Assembly (NCBI GenBank): GCA_037954665.1
Contig: JBBMOL010000023.1
Coordinates: 1,116,001-1,180,000 of the forward strand
Source of the DNA: Laguncularia racemosa
Lineage: Eukaryota > Streptophyta > Magnoliopsida > Myrtales > Combretaceae
Direction of reading: 5' to 3'
DNA length: 64,000 nucleotides
The position numbers and the translations under genes are program-made. Below are positions 39,024 to 49,200 of this stretch, in pieces. Within the stretch, counting starts at the first letter, position 1; the number at the start of each line of letters is the position of its first letter. Under the pieces are notes generated by a model. The model saw only the letters and a program-made list of their open reading frames with translations. It searched no databases and was not told the DNA's origin.

Positions 39024-39401
39024 GGTATTGTTTGATTGTAAAAAATTTGTGATACTGGATTGAATAAAATATATTGTCCTTTATTTGATTTGTATATTTT
39101 CTTAGTTAGTAGAAAAAAATGATTCTAAAATATTAAATAAAATACTTATATTTTATATAATTTAAAAATATGATACAAAAATAAATTTTACTAGACAAAA
39201 GTACAAAAATCATTATCTAGTATTTTATATTTCATGTTTAATGTAGCATTTTGTATATCTAAATAATGAACATCACATCAATCCTCGTCCAATATTATAT
39301 CTACCAAATATGGTATAAAAGAGTTGTACTATCCTATTTATCTCGTTCTATATTTTCTAGTTATTTTTATATTGTTCAGTACTACAATTCAAATACTACT
39401 T
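39024..39401 (+). mobile_element. MITE within duplication copy A
   Basis: Starts GGTATTGTTTGATTGTAAAA, and ends near TTCAAATACTAC after a TTGTTCAGTACTACAATT block that is the imperfect inverse of the start. Homologous to the minus-strand copy at 34049-34291. No coding capacity; right boundary approximate. Confidence 0.55.
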
Positions 39402-40186
39402 ACAAGTATATGTTTACCCTTTGTGTTTTTTTCTTTTTGCCAAATTATATATTTACCTTTAAATTTAAATAGAAGATAAAGGTTAGAAATACAATGCATA
39501 TGTAAGATGTATATTTACTTACAAGTGTAAAAAAGGGATTTTCTTATAACATAGTTAAAACAATTATAACATCCTTATTATGCCTCATATATTGTAAATA
39601 ACTTTTATTTTGTTTACATGTACACCCTTAATTTACATTTGAAAGTAATTGAGTGTTCTCTTCATATTGCAATTATCCTTTCAAATTTGTTATACAAAAC
39701 CCTTTTTTTTTCCTTACTTTTTTCTAGTAAGAGATCCATCGAATTCATTAGGATTTAAGTTTAATTCACTTGCATATCATACTAATAGATAAAATTTCAC
39801 CATTCTCAAATGGTGTATGCATTTATGTATGATAATTAATATAATTACTTATGATCACATATGATAAAAGAAGTGTAAAATGGTGTTTCCATCATTTTTT
39901 TTATACATGATAATATGTAGGTGGACAAGACTTTAAAAGTGAATTGATTCCAAGACATGGAAGGTCCACCTATTAATAAGGGATTGCACCATATATTAGT
40001 ACAAAGGTTTTTTAAAAACAAGTTAGAATAAGATGTTTATCACTCTCTTTATAAAACGTTGTTAAAATAAGGTCTTAAGTTTTTAAAAACAAGTTAGAGT
40101 GCTATGACTATCACTCCTAAAATCAAATAACTAATAAACAATGAAGGATTTAATTTTTTTCAAACTAACTTGTTTTAGAATTTATA

Positions 40187-40207
40187 TTATATATATATAT
40201 ATATATT
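40187..40207. repeat. (TA)n microsatellite
   Basis: Uninterrupted TA dinucleotide run inside the part of copy A that is absent from copy B. Confidence 0.85.
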
Positions 40208-41479
40208 AATTTTAGGATCCATATTGCTATTTCTTTTTCCTTTTCAGATTTTGATTTAACGGCACTTATAATGGAGAGTAGTGGAAGTTTAAATTTGACT
40301 CATTTTCAAAAACTTAGGTCTTGAGGTTAAAAAACAAAAATTCCTTAAGTGGAAAAAAAAAAAAAGAGAAGAAACGCGTGTTCCTTCTAATATATTTTCC
40401 CCATAAATAATAGTTAATAGGAAATGGACATTTTAAAGTATTTTAAGTAAAATTATAAGATTTAATGGTTTAGAATGTTTAAATTTTAAAAATATTTTAT
40501 GATATATATTTTTTATCAATCTCAACAGTTAATTATCTCATAATTTTACTTAAATGTTTTACAAATCCTAAATAACATGTGGAGAAAAATCTTAACTATT
40601 TAATCCGATTCTTCATGACTAGGCTGAACTTTGATGCGCTGGTTATACTTTTAACTGTTAACGTAATCGCAAGTAAAGAAATAAAAGTCTGAATGGAGTT
40701 AAAATGGAACGGAACAAAATCCAGTCATGTCACCTCCAATCCTAGTTAGTCGTATCATCAGTTTGTGTCAAGGTCTCCTTTTTGACTGGTTAGGTGGTCT
40801 TGGAGTGATGGATTGGCTAACCTAACACCGACTTCGTGTGTGTATGAACCGTCGACTTTGAAGGAATGATGAAACAGAAAAAGACCAATGCACTTGTGTA
40901 TGAGCATTTATAATCATCTCATAGTCCAGTTTGAAGTTCCCTATTATTAAGTAATAGAAAACACTAATGCACTTGTGTGTGTTTTTTTCTTTTAATGCTG
41001 ATGTACTCGTTAATAAAATCATTTGTATATTTATGATGTAAATAATAAGCGGATGTTTTTCTATAAGAAATTTTAATATTAACTTAAATAAAATAAGTTT
41101 ACCATAAGTTGCAATGTTGTAGAGAAAGGTTAAGAGCTTAAACCACATATTCCAGTTTGTCAAATATCTACATATCATTTCCTTTGTGTAATATTTTTTA
41201 AGTTCTTATATTAATGTCATGTTACTCAATAATTATAGAATTCTTTTTTTTTTTTCCTAAACAAAGTTGCACATGAGTCTAAATTCGAAATATATCGCGA
41301 AGTTGACAATCGGATTTTAGAATTTCACTATGATAATATTGATTAAGAACAAATAATGTAAATTACTCAATTGATGTACTTGTAGCATGTTTTGTTGATT
41401 TTTAAAAAGTAGAATAGAATAAATATCTATTTTTTATAGATCTGTTATCACATTTGATTAGTAGATTTGCTATTTTATA

Positions 41480-42469
41480 TGATGAGAATCTACCAAGCGA
41501 TCTTGATGGACATGGAACTTGACTTGGATGATGATCTAAATCACTTGCTTGCCTACATATTTTTCTTTATCTAATAAAAGTTTGAATAATAATCTAGTAG
41601 GTACAATGATTATTCTTTATGGGATGCCACATGAACTTTACTATTGGTCAAATTAGGGATATCATCGGATTTACATCCAATGGCCCGCCGTGATCAACAT
41701 TGACTCGATGAACCGGCTCTTTGAAGATTATTATCTTTTGTACTTATAATTTATTTCTTTGAACCATTTATTTTGTAAGCTTTTGAGATATTTTATTTGG
41801 ATGTATTTTGATGATTTAGGATCGGCCACTCTTTAGTGGCATAGTTGTAATTGTTTAGTCATTTTAACCATAAAGGGAGTAAGTATAAATACTTGCTTAA
41901 GTAGGGTTTAAGGGGAAGGAGGAATATATACATTTTGCTGCCTAAATTTTTGTAAAAGTTAGGATTCATCTTAATTTTCATAAGACTCTTATCAATTTCT
42001 TTAAGGAATTGTGGCGAATAGTAAGTAAAGGAATTGTGAGTCATATCATTTTCTTAGTTGATTTCCTTTTCATGCTAGTGTATAAAATCTAGTCTTGATT
42101 AGGATTGGTTCGTTTAGTTCTTGAGTTTTACGTCAATTGTAGGGTTAATTTCCATCATTATATTATTTACAATTTAGTGGAATTGTATCTTATATTGTCT
42201 TGTTAATTGCCATTCTTCATTTGCGTAAAAGCCTATTGTATAAGAAGTTCATGCTAATTTTTAGTGTTGGTGGTGATTGGATTTACATTTGATATTGTGT
42301 TGTGTGCTTAATCCAATCGAGTACATCATCATTTGGTGTTAAGGTTGTTTGATTTACAAATTGGATTCCAAAAGGGCTTAGGGTTCACGCCATTTGGAGG
42401 GTTATTGTTCGGATTTGATTGAAGTTGTTTCAATTGTTTGTATGTATATGCTTTAGTCAAATTAAGGCA
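41480..42469 (+). mobile_element. Solo-LTR-like insertion in copy B, about 990 bp
   Basis: Present in copy B and absent at the matching site of copy A (between TTTGCTATT and GACTAAAGAGAAACTTG). It begins TGATGAGAATC and ends AAGGCA, so it has TG...CA termini, and it contains a TATAAATACTTG promoter-like box near 41884. The 5-bp flanks (TTATA, TATCA) do not match, so the target duplication is either degraded or the ends are misplaced. No coding region. Confidence 0.5.
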
Positions 42470-44449
42470 TATCATTCCTTTTTAAGACTAAAGAGAAACT
42501 TGCTCTTTCATCCTTTTCAATATTTTTTTTAGATGGTTACAATGAGGGAGTAGAATTCAAATTTATTCCATTCAACTTAGAGATTAGTGTTTATGTCAAT
42601 ATATTGCAAAGGTCTTAACTTTTTTAATATATTTTTGTATTCATCAATAAATCTTTAAAGGAATTATGAGAAATAGTTATTAATACTCTATTCTATTTTT
42701 AAGAATTATAATTTTATTCATATTTTATTCAATTCTGTAGTGGTACATGTCATTAATGTTTTTATAAACATCGACATCCACTTAAGCACGTCCACTCACA
42801 AGTTTTCTTTTGGGCCAATTGAGAATGACCAATAGTATTATGGTTAAGTGGATCACCATCCCAACTAGCTAAAGTACAGCACCACCGCCAGGTCTGCCAT
42901 TATTGATCCAACCATCGAGGACCCACCATGGACCATCGTCCCAATTTATGGAATCATTAGCAAACCACTAAATTCAAGAGCAACTCAAACATTGGTTCGA
43001 CTAGCTTTTGGACTTATTGGAACGTGGGCTAGCTAAACCACCTACCATTCATCTGGTATTTGTAGATACATCCAAACATGCACCATAAGCTTATTTGAGC
43101 AGATACTTTGGAATACAATACTCACGTCTTGACATTGCAAATAGATGAATATGCATTTTAAGTTGTACAAGTTAAGGGTAATTCTTATAATATGTGGTAC
43201 ATAAGAAAAGAGTATCGTTAGCTATTATTACAACATGTAGTAATTTTGACAAATCCATTATGTATAAGTCCTCTATTTGCATTTGCAAATCAATAATTTG
43301 CATAACCTAAAATGTGGATCATCATTTAGGCTAGTCATTATGGTATAATTACTACTCTATTTGTTTCCATTCTATATATCCCAATTGAATACGGTATATT
43401 AATTTTTTTTTATTATTCTTTTAACTATCTTATCTTTCATTTTTAATCATATTTCATTTATAGTTAATTTCCATCTTATATTTAATAAATATGAAAAAGA
43501 AAATCGAGATTCTTAAATGCTATCTAAATTGGCCCGAAATCCTATCGTCTTATTCATGCACATGCTTGATGCTATCATATAATATATGATGTAACAAGCA
43601 TAGCTCAGAAGCATAGGCTATTGCACTGTAACTAGTCTAATCCTCTAGAGAAAGAGAAAAAAGGAATAAAAGAGGGTAATTTTTTTTTTAACAAAGTGCC
43701 TTTCATCACACAATTAGAAAAGTAAAGAGAGTTCAAATAATTAAATTGTTATATTTCATTCTTATTTAGTTATCTTTAATTAACTCTGGAGATAACTAAA
43801 AAAGCACTTGTCTAATAAGGAATCACCACTTTATTCCTAAAGTATTTTAATAACCCTCTTTCTTGTTTAATCATACATGTGACGGTTGTAAATAAATTGA
43901 ATAAAAAATGTTAGGGTATTGAATTTAAACTCAAGTTGGACTTAAAATTTCAAGATTCAACCTTAACTTGAACTCTATTAAACTTAAAATTTTAAGTTCC
44001 AATTTGACTCAAAGCGACCGTTAATAAGCTTGAGTTTGAATCAATTAATCTTGTTTAAGCTTGATTTTTTAAAATAATATTGATATATAAACTTAACTCA
44101 AACTCATGTAATATTTAAATTTGACCAAGTCCAATTATGGACATGAGCAAGTTGAGCTAAATATTATAAAGTTTCAACTTTGCATGATAAACTATTCAAA
44201 TAATCTAAGTTTAAGCTCAAATTGATTATTGTTGAATCAAACTTAAATAGTTTAGACCCATTTACAATCCTAATATCAATACAATAACAAAACTCACTTA
44301 AGCTAATGCATCCATGGCTTAGTTGAAGCAAGACTTTAGATGCAAGTGTTATCATAACTAAAATTTGGGAATAATTTCATTGAAAATGATGCATGTTAAT
44401 ATCTTAAATGGTGTAAACTAAGGATAGATGTTATTGTTATATATACTAA

Positions 44450-44606
44450 GGTATTGTTTGATTGTAAAAAAATTGTGATATTGAACTGAACAAAACATTT
44501 TATTATTTATTTGATTTGTATATTTTTTAATTATTAGATAAAAATAATTCTAAAATACTGAATAAAATACTTAAATTTTGTATACAGAAGCATAAAAATC
44601 ATTATC
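44450..44606 (+). mobile_element. Truncated MITE in duplication copy B
   Basis: Begins GGTATTGTTTGATTGTAAAA like the copy at 39024, follows it to about AAAATCATTATC, and then jumps straight into CTTCATGACTAGGCTGAACT, the sequence found at 40609 in copy A. The right half is therefore deleted. Confidence 0.7.
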
Positions 44607-44890
44607 GGTTCTTCATGACTAGGCTGAACTTGATGTGCTGGTTATGCTTTTAACTGTTAACGTAATCGCAAGTTAGGAATTGAAGTCTGAATGGAGTTAA
44701 AATGGAACGGAACAAAATCCAACCATATCACCACCAATCCCGGTTAGTTGCTAGCAGTTACGTCAGTTTGTATCAAGGTCTGCTTTTTGACTGGTTCGGT
44801 GGTCATGGAATGATGGATTGGCTAACTTAACACCGATTTCATGCGTGTATGAACCGTCAACTTTGAGGGATTGATGAAACAGAAAAAAGA

Positions 44891-46140
44891 AAAAGAAAAG
44901 AGAGATAATAACCACCAAATACATGCAGGAATCAATATTTATGCTTCGTTTATTTTCTAAAATAAAAAAAGAAAGTAAAAATATTATTTTTTAAAGATAA
45001 CTTTTATTAGTATTAAATTAAAAATTTATATTTTAATATTTACTTTGTATGTATTTTAATTGTAAGGAATAAATTCCAATATTTCCTTTATTGATTGCAA
45101 TATTAAATTAAAAATATGATGTAAAAATACTAATCTGTCTTAGTTTAGTCATTAAGGAATATAATAATAATTATTTATTAAAACTATAATTATTCATTAA
45201 TTAATTTTTTTTTTCATATATAAAAAATAAAAAATATCATCTTATAAAAAGGTAATAGCTATTTTTTATTAAAAAAATAGAAAAATTATTAAAATTAAAT
45301 ATGATAATAAAAGGTATTTCAAAGATAACTTTTTCTAAAAAAAAAAAATTATCTCCAAGTCAACTATTATCGGTGCGGAAATAGAATCAAGAGACGGATG
45401 GATAACTTTAGTTAGTACAGCTCCCTCGGTAGGTAACATTCTCAATACATTTTCTAAAAAAAGTTAGGTAAACATTAAATATTAAATATTGACAAAAAAA
45501 AAAGAAAAAATTGTCGTTGTTGGTCAGATAGACTATTTGTTGACGATTAAATGTGGACATTTTATTTTTCCCTCTCTTTCATAATCTTCATTCTGGGTCC
45601 TGTCATCATTCTGCTGAAAAATGATAATATGATATTGAAATATTTATCAAGAATTAAAAAAAACAAAATCCTGTTCTTTCTTTACACCTGTTTTCTATGG
45701 TTTTTTTTTTTTTCTTGTTTTGATTTTTTTAAGAAAAGAGGTAGTAAAGAGTAAGCGTTAAGCTAAAACGGGATAAAGGAGTACAAACACTGCATGAGAA
45801 TGGTGTCAAAAAAAAAGGCAAAGGTCGAGCGTCAGTACAAAGCCGGAAAACGGGTTAATCAGAAAACGGCAAATTTTCAAAAAGAAGTGGGCCCAAAAGC
45901 TCTTCTCGAATGGGCCCACGAACCCCTCCTTCGCGGCAAAATCCCAAAAGCGGAATAAAATTTAAAACCAAAAATCACAAAAAAAAACAACTCGGCAACC
46001 ATTCAACGATATTAAACGGAAAAACGAAAGAAAAAACAATACTAAAGTTTTCATTAATTGCCATTTACATCTTGATGCTGACTGACCGGCTAGTAGGCAC
46101 ACAAGAAGACAGTTGCAGTTATTGATTACTACCAAGACAA
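44891..46140. other. Upstream intergenic region and promoter of the ZIFL gene
   Basis: AT-rich with homopolymer runs up to about 45780, then more balanced promoter-like sequence. The open frames 45551-45754 and 45910-46125 have no domain. Regulatory sites are listed separately. Confidence 0.4.
45888..45918. promoter_or_regulatory. Two TGGGCCCA palindromes (site II / TCP-type elements)
   Basis: TGGGCCCA occurs at 45888-45895 and 45911-45918, 23 bp apart, about 230-260 bp before the probable transcript start. GGGCCC site II elements are known TCP-factor sites in plant promoters of growth-related genes. Function here is inferred from position. Confidence 0.5.
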
Positions 46141-46146
46141 TATAAG
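46139..46146 (+). promoter_or_regulatory. TATA-like box of the ZIFL gene
   Basis: CAATATAAGAG lies about 105 bp before the start codon, leaving room for a short leader that contains GTCGTCGTCG and a GAGAGAGA tract (46208-46227). Only candidate core promoter in the vicinity. Confidence 0.35.
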
Positions 46147-46246
46147 AGCATCACAACTTCTTGTTCTTCATCTCGAACGTTGTCGTCGTCGTTGTTTATG
46201 TTTACGCGGGAGAGAGAGAGGAGAGAGAAAAATTAAGCGACAGTCG

Positions 46247-49200
46247 ATGGCGGATAATCAAGAACCGTTGCTAAAGACGGGAGAGAGATTGCGGTTTTAT
46301 TATTACGACGAGTGTCCGGGATGTAGAATCGACCGGTTTAAGGAATCTAACGACGGCGTACCTTCTAAGCATTTGTTGTACGTGTTTGTTATAGTGCTTT
46401 GTGCAGGTGAGTTTTTTTATTCTTTCTTTCTTTTTTCTTTGTTTATTTGATCAATGTCGGTTCTTGTTTGTTCTTTCGTTTGTTTAAATTGTTTTGTCTG
46501 TTTTATGATTTTTTAGTACTTGCTTGTAGAATGAAAGCTGGAAATTCAGTTCATGCATCGAGTTTTAGGTTATGACCTGATTAATAGTTTTAGACGAGGA
46601 TTATAATAAAGGGAGGGCGAGCCGCTATAAGAAAAAAAAAGCAAGGAGCGCAAGAACATGAATATAATAAAATAATACATATATGTTTGGTTTTCTTTTT
46701 GCATTTTAGAGGCGTGTTTTTTAGATTTTAAATTTGAAATATACGACGGTATTTAGGTCAAAATTCAATCAGGAATCCTATGTGTTAAATGTGAATACTG
46801 TAATGAGATTAGGACGAAATTTAGCCGGAAATATGACATTGGTCATATGAGTTGGTATCTTCAATGATCATTGATGCAGAAGCTTGTTATGTTAGGCGGA
46901 ATCGCAACATTATTTTTGAACCATAGAAGTAGCATAATAACGGAAGGGAGTGTATTGTTTTCGCCAATACGAGTTTAGACATGATTATGCATGCTGTCAT
47001 GCAGGACTAGTTACATTATGTCAATTCATAAATTTCATTGGTTGATTTGCCCAAAAGATCAATCATAGATTTGAAAAATCTGGAGACTTTAATGACCCGT
47101 CATTGATTTTAGCCCACCATGTGCTTATATGGTTCTAACTATTCCAAAGGTGAAGGTATAGCTACTACACGTGTGGTTATGATGTAAAGAGCTGAAAAGT
47201 AGAGAATCTTCAATTTGGGCGAGCCAGAGTATGATTTGAGCTAGTGTATGCATTTATATCTCTTCTAGAAATTCTCAATATAAAAAAGATTTACCATTCG
47301 CAAGTTTTATCAAAAGATCTTTATTTAATTTTCGTGTGATGAAAATTGTGTTTGATTTTAATGTGTATAGCAGAATGCCGTGTCTTCCAAAATTTAAATT
47401 ATGTTGGAAAGCTGCATATGGAAATAAAAAGCAGAGATGCCTGGTAGAACAGATATCCCTGCAAAGAGTCTTTGTTCTTGTGAAGAGTGAAGAAGGGACA
47501 GTGTGAAAAATGAAGCCTAGCCTACTAAAATTCTGTCGAACCTTGATCAAAAGAGATAATCTAGTATCTCTGGTTTGTAATCCATGATGTCTAATAATTG
47601 CTTGTTTTATGGAAAATCCACACCTAGACGATTTATATCATGGTGCTCGGTGACTGGGTAAATGTGTATCTCTGTATTGCAGACTATATTGTTTTTTTCA
47701 GAGTTCTTGAGGATTTTTCCACGAATATTTTCTTATATTTGCCATGATTTCAATCTCTCAATGACATGAGTGTTGCTTGCATGAGCATGCAATGGATCAT
47801 GATGAAACATCATAATTGAATGATGTTTAGGATAAATTAAAGTGCTGGGTTGGAGTTCTTATCTATACATATCATGCATATGGTGAAGCTCCATCATTTT
47901 ATTTTTGAGAGAATGGTCATCTGAATTGTAAACATCCAAGTGAATGAGTCCATTGAGGACGATGTACTATACGGACTAGTAATTGTGCTTACTATAATCA
48001 GACCAATGTTTTTAATGTCGACTTTTTATACATTCATCCAACACATTTGTAAATAATGAACTCTAACCATATTGACTTTCAATTAGATAAAAGTAATCTT
48101 ATAACTTATAGCTCAAGTAGGCTTTTGTGGTTGAATCTGACTTACCGTTATTTTGGCCATTTGCAGCATTGCCCATATCATCTCTTTTCCCATTCCTTTA
48201 TTTCATGGTATGTGCCTCTACCTTATTCCTGTAACTTTGCTTGGTGGTTATAGCTGTCTCTTTTATATTCATGATGTCTTTCTAAACTGAGAATGGGAAT
48301 GTAATTATCTTGAGACCTTAGTGACAGCATAGCAAAACCATAAATTTCACTCATTCAACTGCCATGAACTTCTCTTGTATTGGTAATGATATTAGGCAGG
48401 TTGGTTGCTTCACTTGTCATTTTTTTTTTGGCCAGAAGTTTCCTTGTCAATTTAAAAAGAATTTTTTTTTTCTTTTTATCTTTGGAAAATTATATTGTTA
48501 TTGTCTCTTATGTAAGAAGATTCATCTTCTCGTTACTAGATGTGTTAAAAATAAATTCGTATTGTATGCCATTAGATGTAAAATACCTTTGGATACTCTT
48601 GATTTTAACTAATGATAGCGTGGCAAATTCATACTGTTATAGTAGAAGTAAGATAATGTGCTCAGAGTTAATTTTATATGCTTATCTGCATTAAAAAAAA
48701 ATATTATTGCTATTTTGTAAGAGTAATTTGCTTAACTCACCTCCTGCTCCAGTATGTGCTATAGCAGACCCTTATGGTTCTGCCTGCTTCTTTCCTTTCA
48801 AAGAATGTGATGACTTGGAGATGCCTACACATTTGATATGTGAAATTTATAATGAAATAAAATGTAAAACCAGCATTTATCCAGTAAGTTTGCTTGCTTA
48901 GTTTGATTACCAGGTGAACACTTTCCTCTCCACAGCAGTGTAGCACAGCCAGTGTTGTGATCCCCTACTAGGTCTGGAAAAATATTATCTTGCTATAATT
49001 AGATTTGGTTTCTGACTAATCTATGTTGGAGAATCTATACCAGATGCAATCAAACAGAGATTTGCTTCCTTTATGTAAATGTTTGGGTTGTGCTTTCTCC
49101 AGATAAGGGACTTCAACATTGCTAAGAGGGAGGAAGATATCGGTTTCTATGCTGGTTATGTAGGTGGGCATATCTTCTGTGGTTTTTCCGTAGTAATATT

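Larger units (their letters stand above)
36612..40886 (+). repeat. Segmental tandem duplication, copy A (about 4.3 kb)
   Basis: Aligns through most of its length with 40887-44890. Shared blocks include AGTTTGAAGTTCCC/CTTTGAAGTTCCC near the start, CAAAGTTGCACATGAGTCTA (37110 and 41263), ATCGACATCCACTTAAGCAC (37640 and 42770), GATGCTATCATATAATATAT (38168 and 43568), and TTAACTGTTAACGTAATCGC (40651 and 44651). By eye identity is roughly 85-90 percent. Copy A keeps about 1.39 kb (about 39218-40605) that copy B lacks. No gene is recognised in it. Confidence 0.9.
40887..44890 (+). repeat. Segmental tandem duplication, copy B (about 4.0 kb)
   Basis: Second copy of the block at 36612-40886. It starts abruptly after GATGAAACAGAAAAAGA of copy A and ends at the matching GATGAAACAGAAAAAAGA. 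Relative to copy A it has a 0.99-kb LTR-like insertion (41480-42469), two smaller extra pieces (about 42802-42835 and about 42880-43090), and a deletion of about 1.39 kb near 44605. No gene is recognised in it. Confidence 0.9.

Noticed and set aside
38774..44355. Matching minus-strand open frames in both duplication copies (38774-38968 and 44164-44355), about 80 percent identical as protein
   Set aside because: The DNA is about as similar or more similar than the protein (near 89 percent over the same part), most changes alter residues, and there is no domain. The frames are explained by the segmental duplication, not by selection on a peptide.
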